DNA from: Dioscorea cayenensis subsp. rotundata
Taxonomy: Eukaryota; Streptophyta; Magnoliopsida; Dioscoreales; Dioscoreaceae
Assembly: GCF_009730915.1 (NCBI RefSeq)
Contig: NC_052475.1
Location: 1,054,001 to 1,118,000 of the forward strand
Reading direction: 5' to 3'
Length of the DNA stretch: 64,000 nt
Shown here: one piece after another, positions 1-11,395 of the stretch
How the letters are laid out: each line of letters opens with the position of its first letter
How positions within the stretch are numbered: position 1 is the stretch's first letter
Program-made: the position numbers and the translations under genes
The notes under the pieces: generated by a model
Database searches by the model: none
The model's input: the letters and a program-made list of their open reading frames with translations, nothing else
Told to the model about the DNA's origin: nothing

Positions 1-1026
1 ATTTGTTTTAATCAAGTCAATTGGACATTGTCTACTTCAAGTAACTTGCCTAACTTCAAAAATTTTCTTCATGAGGACACTAAAGAGATTTAATCTTTAG
101 AAATAGGATACATGTCTGCCTGATGATAAGGTTGTTTTGAAGTTGTAGTTTAGTAGAGGTTTCTTGCTTTGATGAGCAAGCACTTAGTTCCTACTACCTT
201 GAAGCCTTGGTAGATTTGATTTTCACTTAAATTGTCTGCATTGTTTCTCCTGTATAATGAATGATTTAACTTGAGTAAACACCAATACTCTACAACTTGT
301 TTCTTCTATCTTATATATGCCTGATCTAGTTTTTTGTCTCACTCTTACTTGACACAGTTAGCGTTTTAGTACTCTTAGAATGAATGATGTATCACATCAT
401 ATGCCACTTTTAGCTGATGATGCCATCTTCTTGCAATGTAGTATCTCTTATTTTTCATTCAGACCAAACATATTAGCAGTTGTAGGCCTCCTCCAATACA
501 GTAAGTGTAGAAGTTAAAGATTTTTTTTTTTCACTCTTTTGGTATTTATATTCCAACAAAGTATATTCTATGCTTTTTTCTGAACAACTTCATAAACAAC
601 TGACAAATAAATTATGTTTTCATTTTCATGAAAGCACTCTGTTGAGTGGAAACTGTTGCCTAAAATCCAATTAGGTAGTGTATAATAAGCCTATAGTGTG
701 GTCATATGACTCATATCTACCTTGAACAAATTATGATGTCATGAGAATTATGACAGCCAACAAGTTTTGATGGGGTAAGACCAAGAAGTTTTTGTTGGAA
801 TTATTCCTTTTTTATTTTGTTTTTTTGGAATTTTCATCTCTTTGTTTGTGTAACCTCAGAATTTTAATGAAACAATCTCATTTAGGAACCTAAGAAATGT
901 GGTACATTATAAGATGCATCTCTTTGGTGACCTTCACTATGGAGGCCCTTTTTTACTTACTGAGTTGTTGGGTGTTAGACTGCTACTTTTTTTGGGGTTC
1001 TAATGAATGCCAAGTTTCACATGCAG
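1..1026 (+). other. Probable intron upstream of the first visible E2F exon
   Basis: No convincing coding exon is visible. The stretch is T-rich on the + strand and ends in a polypyrimidine tract and a CAG acceptor at 1024-1026, so it reads as intron. The N-terminal E2F exons (start codon and the usual Pro-rich head) should lie to the left of the window. A donor-like gtaagt near 500 was considered but would define only a tiny exon and was not accepted. Confidence 0.5.
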
Positions 1027-3864
1027 TTGAAGCGAAAGCCTGAAGTGGAAGACACTGAAGTAGCGGAATCAAGTGAATGGACGCATAGTCCTGGATATGC
1101 TGAAACAAACAATAATCCAATGCTCACACCAGTTTCAGGCAAGGGAGGTAGGATTTGTGGCAGGTCCAAGGTTTCAAAGTATAGTAAATCTGGGCCCCAA
1201 ACTCCCATTTCTGATGCAGGTGAGAATTCTTTTAATTTATGCTTGATTTTCTTTCACCTGAAGCTATGGAATGTGTTCCTTCTGTCTCGAAGTTCTAACT
1301 GCTATATGCCGTGATTGCTAATACTATTACCATGCTCTTGATCCAAGTCATTGGTTACACAGTGGAGTATTATTGCTTGACTTAGCATTTTGAGAATGTA
1401 ATATAGATGCCTTACTGAGCTCTGTTTTTTGCAGGTTCTCCTGCCGGCAATCCTCTAACCCCGGTTGGCACGTGCCGTTATGACAGTTCTCTAGGTGATC
1501 AAATTATTGGTTTTATTTGAGTTGAAACTTGTTGATGTATAATTAATGATAATTGTCAGTGTCAATTTAAATAGCAAGATTTATTACAGCATGACCATGA
1601 CTAACATAATTGTAGAAACCAATAAGAAGTGATTAATGTACCACTAACTGTTATGTTATTAATTATTAAACTATTTGCAGGGCTATTGACGAAAAAATTC
1701 ATCAGTTTGCTTAAACAAGCACCGGATGGTATTCTTGATTTGAATAATGCAGCAGAAACTATAGAGGTGCTCAGATAACTTGTCATTTTAGGTGCCATTT
1801 TATGTGATTTTTGCTAATAAAGTTATTTTTATGGTACAGGTGCAGAAGAGACGGATATATGACATTACAAATGTTTTGGAAGGAATTGGACTAATTGAAA
1901 AGAAACTCAAGAATAGAATACGTTGGAAGTAATCTTTTTCTCCCATTAGTCTTTGTTCTTTTGTTTTACCTTTTCTTTTCTTTAAATATTTTAATTACAG
2001 ATGATCCGCATTTCATTAAAAGAAAGACAAACGCCAGAGTACCTGTCCAACTGATCAAACAATAGATCCCGTTAGTTATCTCATTGCATTTCTTTCAAAC
2101 TACTCTTGATGGTAACCTTAGTATTGGTCTTTCAACAGGGGTCTTGATGATGTGAGACCAGGTCATGCACATGATGATGTTTCAATATTACAGGTACAGT
2201 CTCCCAATGTGTGGACAGCATTGAGACTAATTTCTGCATCATCATTATCAGCACCATTATCATTGTGATCTTCTTTGTTAAATTGTGTAAAATCATCTGA
2301 CGGGTATGAACTTGAGCAAGTTTTTTTATGGCCATCAACTAAAATTGTTGATTACATCTTATTTCCAGGGACAGGTTGAAAATCTTTCACTGGAAGAGCG
2401 TAGCTTAGATGATCGTATAAGGTCAACTGTTACTCATGGTGCTGCTCGATTGTACCCATAGTATCATATATAGCCTGACTTCTAAGTTTTTGCAGTGAAA
2501 TGAGAGAGCGAGTAAGAGAGCTCTGTGAAGATGAAAATAACCAAAAGTAGGTGTTATCTTTCTCTTGCACATAAGCTTTCTGTCAGACATTGGTTTACCA
2601 CTTCTCCTGTAGCTTTTTCTTTTCCTATATTCTGACCTACCTACATTCAGATGGCTTTTCGTGACTGAAGATGACATAAAGGGTTTACCCTGCTTTCAGG
2701 TTTGTATTTTAGGCTTTTTGTTACTTTCTGTAAATTCCATCATGACCAAGCAGTAACAATTCACATTTATTCCATCTCAGAATGAAACCTTGATAGCCAT
2801 TAAAGCACCCCATGGCACTACCTTGGAAGTTCCAGACCCTGATGAGGTGAGAAGATACAATATGAAGATGGTTTTTCCTTTTTTGTTTATTTTAGACTCC
2901 CCTTAGAGGAATACCACTTTTTTTATATGCAGGCCGGTGACTATCCCCGTAGGAGATATAGGATTGTCCTTAGAAGTAGCATGGGTCCAATAGATGTCTA
3001 TCTTGTGAGGTAAGGTTTTGCAGATAGGCACATGCCCAAACCAATTTGTGTTACTATTTATTTGAACTGAACTTTGAATGCTTGCTTTCCATTATTCTTA
3101 GTCAATTTGAGGAAAAGTTTGAGGAGATGAGTGCCGTTGAGACGCCTCGAAGTGTACCGCCTGCATCAAATTCAGCATCTGCGGAGAAGTCAGTAGCACC
3201 TATGGTCACGGAAGACATCAGAGGGAATGAAGCAGAAGAACATGCCCATGACGCTCAGATGATGTGCACTAATGGTAGTGCTTCCGATGACTACAATGGT
3301 GGTATCATGAAAATTGTTCCTTCAGATGTCGATGTAAGTCTGCTGACCTATGTAACAATTGTTTTGTGTGCTGTTGACAACTAAGAACAAACATCTAGAA
3401 GTAGCAACACATTATAAGTCAATAAGACAAACAATGTTGCTAAGGTTTCAATGCGCAGATGCAACTTTCTGCATTTGCTTATTGTATTTTATTCCCTTTT
3501 ATTCAGAGAGAATTAAAGCAAAGTTTTCTGTTTTGCAGACTGATGCCGACTACTGGCTTTTATCAGATGCTGGAGTTAGCATTACAGATATGTGGAAGAC
3601 TGCACGTATCCTCTGAAACTTGCTGCTTGTGCTTTTTGTTCCTTTATCTTTTCTTTTCCTTAGAAACATAAAAATCATTCTGAAATTGAAATCCTTGACC
3701 TGATCGTCGAAGCGGAGGTCCCATGGGATGGAATGGGCAGACTTCAATCAGAGGATTTCATGGACGGCAGTGTTAGCACGCCTCGGGCAGGAACTTCATC
3801 ATCAGGTGTTGTTGAAGTCCCATCTTGCATGCAGAACACTAGCACCAGTGAAACATTAAGATAG
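1027..3864 (+). CDS. E2F: E2F transcription factor (E2Fa/b/c class), 5' partial
   Basis: Cell-cycle transcription factor that heterodimerises with DP, binds TTTSSCGC sites and is held by retinoblastoma-related protein. Exons by splice consensus and frame: 1027-1219, 1435-1494, 1681-1766, 1840-1928, 2139-2193, 2369-2421, 2496-2546, 2651-2699, 2781-2846, 2933-3009, 3102-3333, 3539-3605, 3713-3864. All phases join, giving 409 residues and a TAG. Seen in the product: winged-helix DNA-binding domain about residues 78-143 containing [19 protein letters not shown]; dimerisation coil; marked box with [19 protein letters not shown]; and the C-terminal RBR-binding segment DADYWLLSD...MWKTAPEV. The DNA-binding and marked boxes are near those I recall for rice E2F. 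The start codon and N-terminus are outside the window; the ATG at 1003 lies in the preceding intron and is not the start. The acceptor at 3711-3712 was chosen because it restores the family's APEV residues. Single DNA-binding domain plus marked box excludes the DEL/E2Fe class. Confidence 0.95.
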
Positions 3865-4858
3865 ATTGCAGGAAGTTACATGAAATCAGTTATCTAACTT
3901 CCATTCCATGCTCCTTGCTGATGAGAGGCTAACTAGTCAACCAAGCTCCTCAATGTGCTGATATTACCATTGTCAATGAGTCATCTTCCTCATCAGGCAA
4001 CAAAATTTGAAAGAGGTAGATAACTGGTTGCTAGATCAGAGCATTGGAACGTACATAATGAGAGGCTAATTTAGTATGGCATCATATTCATAAATCACTC
4101 AAAAGTGTTGTTACATTACATGCGGCATTCTTGTTAAATATCATGCAGTAGAATCTAATGAAGCTAAGTTTCATATCTTTATTTGTATTGTTCTTTTGTG
4201 TACCAATTTTAAGCTATTATAAATTGCCCATCGTTGGTAGGTATATTCTTATCATTATTATTATCATTTCAAGATGTTCTATTAACCTCCATTTAGTGTG
4301 TCAGATGTAACAAAAACATTATTGGAGATTATTATAACCCTCATAAATTGTGGCTCTTCTGTTGTTTGATTTGTTTATTTCTATTTAATTAATCAAGACA
4401 ATTTTGCACTGATGCTATTACTGTATCTAAATTTTTAAAAAAAAGTACGAAAACTTAGAGATGGATTTACATTTGTGTCTCTTTTGTTACACAAATAAGA
4501 TTAACATAATTAAAAAGCAGAATTAAAACTTATAATAATAATTCTAAAAAATGTCACAACCATGAATGACTAAGCCCAACCATCCTTCTAGTCATAATAG
4601 ACTGCGTCACAAGTGCCGACAAATACCAGCGATAATAATAGAATCAGAGTATCAAAACAATGCTACTGGGACCTCCCCCTTTCTAATTTTATCTATTCCC
4701 TCCTTCTCCACCATTATATTTATTTATATAATTAATTAATTAATTATACTTTTAGGTATAATAATACCAAAATTAATAAGAATAATAATAATTAAAATAA
4801 TAATAATAATAATAATTATATAAAACAACCATAAGTCAATTGCGAAATCCAAAAAGCG
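3865..4858 (+). other. E2F 3' UTR and AT-rich spacer
   Basis: After the E2F stop there are a few hundred bases of mixed composition consistent with a 3' UTR, then AT-rich spacer with (ATA)/(TAAT) runs at about 4725-4830 just before the next gene. No coding signal seen. Confidence 0.5.
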
Positions 4859-5266
4859 ATGACGGATCCGGATTCGCTACCGAGCCCGTCGTCCGCCCCG
4901 CCAAACGCGTCCTGGAGCTTAAAACCACGCCGTTCTCTCCCATCCCGGCGTCCGTCCTTCCAGCGCCGTCCATCCTCCTCCGCCGCACCACCTTCTCTCG
5001 AGCTTCCCTCCGGCTCCAGCTCCGGCTACGTTAGCTTCCGTGACCTCATCCTGCCTCCGCCGTCGTCCCCTTCTCCGTCAATCCACTCCCCCACCACCGA
5101 CGAGATCGAGCTCCCCATCTCCAACCCTCTCGTGAAACACGCCGCCAAAGCTTACCTCCAGCCCACTCCTTCTCCATCTCTCTCCGGCCGCCGCCGCCAC
5201 CGCCCTCTCTGCTCTTGTTTTGACTTCATCGCCCTCCTTTTCCGGCCCCATCACCACGATCTCTGA
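4859..5266 (+). CDS. Small Ser/Pro-rich hypothetical protein, intronless
   Basis: A 135-residue open frame, markedly more GC-rich than its surroundings, starting at an ATG in a purine-rich context (aaaagcgATG) after an AT-rich upstream region. Composition is dominated by Ser and Pro, with Arg-rich patches near residues 23-40. The most protein-like block is in the second half: SGYVSFRDLILPPPSS followed by EIELPISNPLVKHAAKAYLQP and a Cys/Phe-rich end (CSCFDFIALLF). No transmembrane segment or known domain is obvious. I do not recognise the family with certainty. The composition contrast and the conserved-looking LVKHAAKAYLQP block argue for a real gene; nothing can be said about function. It is convergent with the HVA22-like gene at 5684-7247. 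Confidence 0.6.
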   Translation: MTDPDSLPSPSSAPPNASWSLKPRRSLPSRRPSFQRRPSSSAAPPSLELPSGSSSGYVSFRDLILPPPSSPSPSIHSPTTDEIELPISNPLVKHAAKAYLQPTPSPSLSGRRRHRPLCSCFDFIALLFRPHHHDL

Positions 5267-5683
5267 TCCCGAGGCACCCTTTCTTCTTCTTCTTCTTTTT
5301 TTTTTAAATAATAAATAATTTTTTTTTTGTAATTCTTTGTAGAGAGATTTGTGAATGTATAGAGATCGGAGAGACCAACAAAAGAATGCTGAACGACTTT
5401 TGTTTTTTTTTTTGTTTTTTTTTTAATTAGACTTTTTAATTTTCTGATGGATATCTAAGTAAATATATTTGTTTTGTTGATATTATTATTAATTTAAAAA
5501 ATAATAATTATTATTGGATTGATGATAAAATAGAATCCGATGTACTTAACAAACATCATCCTCAGTTAATTTAATTTTGAGTATATCACAACCAAAATTT
5601 AAAAAAATAAAAATAAAACAATGAAAAAAAATAAATAAATAAATTTGGACAATATCGTTTCAGTTGTGATTCTCACATGCGAA
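5267..5683. other. Short convergent intergenic spacer
   Basis: Poly-T and AT-rich spacer between the 3' ends of two converging genes. From about 5550 the sequence starts to resemble 11300 onward, marking the left edge of the tandem duplication described below. Confidence 0.5.
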
Positions 5684-7247
5684 TCACGTGCGCTTCAAGT
5701 GTCGGTCTTCGTCGTCGCCCCAGAAAGGGTAGACTTGGGATGTGGATGGGTCGTAGTCCCAAGACCGTCTGATCGAATCCGGTAGCGGTGGTGCTGATGG
5801 TTCTGGCCGTACGATCTGCATCAAGATTCGGGTCAAACTAAGAGTCAGAGATAAGTCGAACAACCATGATGCTGTTACTTTGGCCGTTCATCCATCCTCA
5901 CCAAAATTTTGTAATAAAAACAATTTTATATAATATAAACATATAATTAATTTATTATATACATATATATTTCTCTCTAAAGAAAATGGTCAAAGGGATG
6001 TTGGAGCTAGCTATGCAACTACCGTTCTTTGTTATTCAAACCTTTATTTTAATCAAAACAGTAATTAATATATATATATATATATTTAATTTCTTTCTTT
6101 TGACCATAGAATGGCAGATAGAACTTACAAAAATATAATAAAATTATTGTAAATGTAATTAAAAAAAAAAATTTAAAAAAAACAGTGCATACCTCTGTTG
6201 GTGATACTGGTTTATTCTGTGTCTTTGACTGGGCATGAGAAATGATGTAATGGATTACTTCAAGGACCATAGACTGACCTTTGCTTGTAAAATTCTTGAT
6301 ATAAAACATCAAAAGTTCCCCAGATTTTGACCTAATTTTCTCTAATTTCTCTTCAATCTGTGGCTCATGTTTCACAATCCATGGTCTCAATAATGTCTCA
6401 TAAACAAACACAGTTCCCTGAAACAAATTAAATTATCTCATAAAATATTTTTATTTTTAACAAAGACAATAAACGCCATCAAGAGACAAAAAAAAATACA
6501 AAGATACACAAAGGACCCAGTAAACTAAATAGTAATATATACTATTTCTATAATATTATACTAACTTTGTAAAAGTCGCAGTAAAAACAAAAAATTACCT
6601 GAGTTTTTGGGTACCATAAGAAGATGAAAAATGCCAGTTTAAGCTCAGCATACATTGGAAACCTTTGTGGAAAAATTAACACAAGTTAATCACATCAACC
6701 TATAATAAGTAATTATAAATTAACTGCAATATATATATATATACCCTGAAGCAATGATGTCAGTGAATTTCTCCAGAACCGTAACAATTGCAACTATAAT
6801 CCTGAAAAATGGATATTAAAAGTCAATGCCTTTGTTTTGAAGAAATCCTCATTGAATATTGACCAAGTCTATATAAGTTAAGGTAGATGAACTAATTAAA
6901 CAAGAAAGGAACCCATAAATTTAATGAAGAATAGATTTTTTATTTTTATTTTTTTTAAAAAAGAGTGAATAATTGTACCAATATTTGCACCAAAACCTAA
7001 GTTCTTGAATCCCTGATCCATTGTTCCTCTCTACCACCTTGAAACATTCAAAAGCTGGATAAGCATATCCAAGCAACAACCTGAAAACATAAGTTCCAAA
7101 ATTAAACAATCATCAATGAATAATAATAATAATACAAAATATATAACAAGATTGAAGGAAAAAAGAAAAGAAAGAAAGAAAGAAGATGAATTAATGAAGA
7201 AAAAAAAAAACTCACACAAGGACTCTGTTTATGAATTCTCCCAACAT
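5684..7247 (-). CDS. HVA22-like (TB2/DP1, Yop1/REEP family) protein, copy A
   Basis: ER membrane-shaping protein of the TB2/DP1/HVA22 family; in cereals HVA22 is ABA- and stress-induced. Six exons, in transcript order: 7247-7216, 7080-6979, 6801-6745, 6662-6599, 6417-6193, 5815-5684, giving 203 residues and TGA. Visible features: start MLGEFINRVLVLLLGYAYPAF typical of plant HVA22-like proteins, hydrophobic hairpin segments around residues 7-22 and 45-90 (RFWCKYWIIVAIVTVLEKF and LKLAFFIFLWYPKTQG), the family WCKYW and LRPWIVKHEPQIEEKL motifs, and a Pro-rich C-terminal tail starting IVRPEPSAPPLP. The last exon is separated by a ~380-bp intron and was placed by matching the identical arrangement in the second copy. 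A 5' UTR intron of about 7275-7416 is likely. Slightly longer than copy B (196 residues). Confidence 0.93.
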
Positions 7248-7416
7248 TTTTCCTCCCAACTCTTTATCACTTTCCTAAATCAGAGAACCAAATGAAACTT
7301 CATTAAAAACAAATCAAGATCTAATACTAATTACTAATTAATTGCATCATATTATAAATAATATATGTAAAGAAAGAAAGAGAGAAAGAGAGATGATGAT
7401 GATGTGTTGTTGAAAC

Positions 7417-7640
7417 CTTGGAAGAGAAGAGAGTTGGCTTTGAGAGATTGGTTGTGAGTTTGTTGGTTTGAGAGCTTTGAAAGAAGAGAAGGGAAATGTA
7501 TGTCTGCAAAGTTGAGAAGCAAGAGACTTATTTATATAAAAATATTTATATATATATATATAAAGTAATATTAAGTTTGGGGAAACGAGTTGCGTAGACG
7601 AGGCAGTTGCTTTCCCGCGAAATAGAGCACTTTGATGAGG
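7417..7640 (-). promoter_or_regulatory. Promoter and 5' UTR of HVA22-like copy A
   Basis: Read on the minus strand, a TATA-like TATATAAATA lies at 7529-7538, and a ~65-bp block at 7573-7637 is kept almost unchanged upstream of copy B (13697-13755), sharing gtttggggaaacgagtt and cgaaatagagca while the flanks diverge. The conserved block is a good candidate cis-regulatory region. UTR exon end and GT donor near 7417 are inferred. Confidence 0.55.
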
Positions 7641-7707
7641 TCCATGCTTATAAGTTATATGATTACCTTTCTAACTTTTGAAATTTTCTTATTATTTTTT
7701 TAATTTT

Positions 7708-7708
<1 letters not shown>

Positions 7709-7780
<72 letters not shown>
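7709..7780. repeat. (CA)n(TA)n microsatellite
   Basis: A short CA run followed by about 30 TA units upstream of HVA22-like copy A. Confidence 0.95.
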
Positions 7781-7784
<4 letters not shown>

Positions 7785-7861
7785 GAGTGTTTGTGTGTTT
7801 GACAAACAAAACAAGAAAATATGCAGAGATTGAGGTGCACACAACAACCTGAAAAGTCTAA

Positions 7862-7866
<5 letters not shown>

Positions 7867-7934
<68 letters not shown>
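7867..7934. repeat. (TA)n microsatellite
   Basis: About 34 uninterrupted TA units; self-complementary and likely polymorphic. Confidence 0.95.
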
Positions 7935-7939
<5 letters not shown>

Positions 7940-10222
7940 AAATAATTTTTTTTATAAAAAATAAATAATAAAAACTAAAAAGTAAAGAGTAAAGGATCAC
8001 TTATCAAATTGATAGGAGACAATTAGCATGTATTAATTAAATAAAATATTTAAAAAAATGAAAGAAATTACCCCTTTTCATGTCAAATGTGGCTTCACCA
8101 TTGTTTTGAATAGAACTTTTAATGATACGTGTTCACTTAATAACATAGGATTTGAGTTATAAATTCACACTCATTATTGGGATCTTTCACTACTATTATG
8201 TTTAGTGAGTTTAATCAAAGACTTTGTGATATGTGATTTTTAAAATTTTGAAATCACATATATGCTATCTTAGATTTTTTTTAAATGTATTTCTAGCAAA
8301 ATAAATTAAGTTTTTAAGTACAAACATGTTAATATGATATAATAATGCATTGGTAAGATAAATTTGAAAAATATAAATAAAGTTAGATGGAGAGAAAAAT
8401 ATAAAATAATAAATACAAACGAATTTTTTTTTTTGAGATAATAATTTCTTTATTATTGCAATGGTTACAGTAAAATTTTATCCGCATAGATCAACCAAAA
8501 TTCAATTTTATTATTCAACCAAAATCAAATATGAAAAATATTTTTATCAAAATAAAAAACTTTTTCTTATCCTTGTGAAAAAAATATATATATTTCATCC
8601 CCTTCCCACTTAGTAAATTAAGGTAAAAAGAAATAACTTTTCAATATAGATAAAGTCATGCAAAATATTTTTTTAAAGAATATAATTTTAAGATTCATAA
8701 AGATTGAGGGGAAAAAACACGAGGGGTAATGCTATATAGCATTACTCTATGCTTAGAGCTTATGTAAAAGTGTTGCCTTTCACTTGTGTGTTACTAACAT
8801 TGTACTAGTTTTGGTTAGAGGGACCCATAACCAATTGGGGAGTTGAAATGCCAGATATGTTTGGTTAAACTTCTCATAACAAACCAAATAACAAATAATA
8901 AATAATTCATTGCAATATCTATAAAAAAATTGAGTTAAAGCAGAGTGGATGCTGAGTTGCGGTGTTAATGACTTTATTAATTAAGATTTGATTGGCCAAA
9001 TAACAACCAATGAACTCTTTAAAGCATTGTTTTTTTTTAATAATCTTGTTAGGAATATAAATCATCATTGGTACTGTTAGGTTTAGTTTGGTTATCATCT
9101 GAATGAATGACACCATTAATTGCTCATTTAATACAAATTTAATTCTAATAACTCTATCAATGTGACAAATGCTATCTTAATCATGTTATTGGTCTATTAT
9201 TTAGAACATTTTGATGTGATTTGATATTTATTTATTTATTTAAATTTTTTGGCAGACCAAGTCGTTAAGTGTGTATTTTCATATATAATTTGGATACTTT
9301 TTGAGTCAAATTATAATATATATATTTATACATACTGTATAGATTTAGATAAGAAAGGCATTGACTATGGTGAGGAGGACTTCTAGTCTTCATATATACA
9401 TCATTGATTTTTATATATATTTGAAAATTCAAAGTGACATTCTAGAGAAATATTATTTATTAAGGTGATATAAGTAAGATGTATTAAAATTAAATATAAT
9501 ATGTAAAAAAATTAATGATATTAATGTTTGATACGAGTTTAATTCATTAATGGGCTCAGGCCTGCCAAGAATTTTTTGCTTGGCCCGCCCCAAGCCCACC
9601 TCAATTATCTTTTGTTTTGGCCCGGCCAATGAACAGTTAAATTTTTACAATCTATTTTTTAATATAAAATAAATTATTAGCATGCATAATAGAAATATTT
9701 TTATAAATGCTGTACATCATTAGTATTACATATGCTTCAAATTAAACTGTATAAAAGGGTAGCTAATTGTTTCTAAGGAGTTTCTATTGTGTTGTTTTTG
9801 GCTTGTTTTTCTATTACTATATTTCTCTTTTAATATAAATTTTTAGTAAATTTCTTAATTTATTTTTTTTAAAAAAAACTTTATAAGTCAATGAAAATGA
9901 GTATTATTTGAATAAAGTGGTTTTAAAAAGACTTTAGAAGCTAAAATTTGAAAAGACTCAAATCGGGCAATTTCGCAACAACTATTAAATGCAATCTAGA
10001 TTTTCCATATACAAAAACCTTTGACACGTTTAGCTTTACAATGTAGACATGGACAAATGATCTCCCTAGTGGTTATTTATTGAATAACCTATTATGCGTG
10101 TTTCCTTTCTTATTATTATTGTAGGGTTACCTAATCATCTGTGAGGGTTTTATATTATTTCAACATTTTTTTTTTTTGGGTACTTTATGTATTTTTCCTA
10201 ATTCATGTATTTCTATCTGTAA

Positions 10223-10225
<3 letters not shown>

Positions 10226-10284
<59 letters not shown>
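10226..10284. repeat. (ATT)n microsatellite
   Basis: About 19 uninterrupted ATT/TTA units. Confidence 0.95.
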
Positions 10285-11395
10285 TGATTGTTTAACCAAT
10301 GTTTAAAAAAAATGAAAAAAAAAAAGAAATTGAATAAAGGGGTGAATCAAAATCAAAGGTGGAACTCAAATAGCTTACCTCATTCAAGGAAAATTACATC
10401 AAAGTATTTTACTGCCATTAGTTTAGCTAATCTTGGATTATTCATTTGATGACAAATTTAATAAGTTTAACATACCACCCACTCAAATTTCAGTTAAACA
10501 AATTTTTTAAAAAAATGCATTAAATTTATATACCACAGAACCAAGGTCCATGGCCCTTTGTCAATTTGCTCAGTCAGTTTCACAATTGTTTTTTAAATTC
10601 CCCTTTCCAAGTTTCGAAATTTCTATAATAAATTTCGAAATTTCTTATATATAGATCTTTTTAAATCGAAATCACATATATGCTCTCATAGTTTTTCTCG
10701 TGTATTTAGAAAAGTAAGGTTTTTTTTATGTATGCATCATCTAAGTAAATAATTTTAATTTAATATCATCTAATAATATATTGCTCAGATAAATTTGAAA
10801 ATTGAAAATAAAATTCTCATAATTCTTTGTGGAGAGATTTTTACACTACAAAATGTGATAAAATATGTGTTAGGGACATACAAAAACACGAAACAAGCTC
10901 AATATATATATATATATGTCTTCACCTCAAGCAGTACTTTTCGATGTCTCAATTATGTCTCTTTAAAACCAACACTGAATACAGAAATCCAATACTAATA
11001 GACCAAAAACTCATTTGTTAAAAAGAATTTGTGCATATACATTATTGGGAGATCAACAAACTATATATATATATATATATATTAACTTTTCAATTTCTAA
11101 TAATTATTCTAGTAAATATATTAATTATTATTATTATTTAAAAAATTGGTGATTCATAATAAAAAAATAAGATCAATTGTATTTTTGTCTTTTGACAATG
11201 TGAACAAACCACTCCAAATATAAAGATCGAACTCTAACTTTTTTATAAAAATTAAATATTTTAATCACTTGACTATTGTCACAATTATCTCATCAGCCAA
11301 GCTCAGCAATCATCATCCTCGGTTAATTTAGTGCGAGTGATAACAACAAAAATTCACCGTTTAAGTAGTGCCTGTCACATGTGAATCACGTGCGT

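Larger units (their letters stand above)
7641..11395. other. Unit 1 upstream DNA and spacer between the HVA22 copies
   Basis: No gene seen. AT-rich, with long (TA)n and (ATT)n tracts and the unit 1 half of the segmental duplication up to about 10600. The 10600-11300 part is unmatched AT-rich spacer. Confidence 0.5.

Noticed and set aside
485-500. Possible micro-exon of E2F before a gtaagt motif
   Set aside because: Would be only about 15 nt long and has no match to the known E2F N-terminus; preceding codons include a stop.
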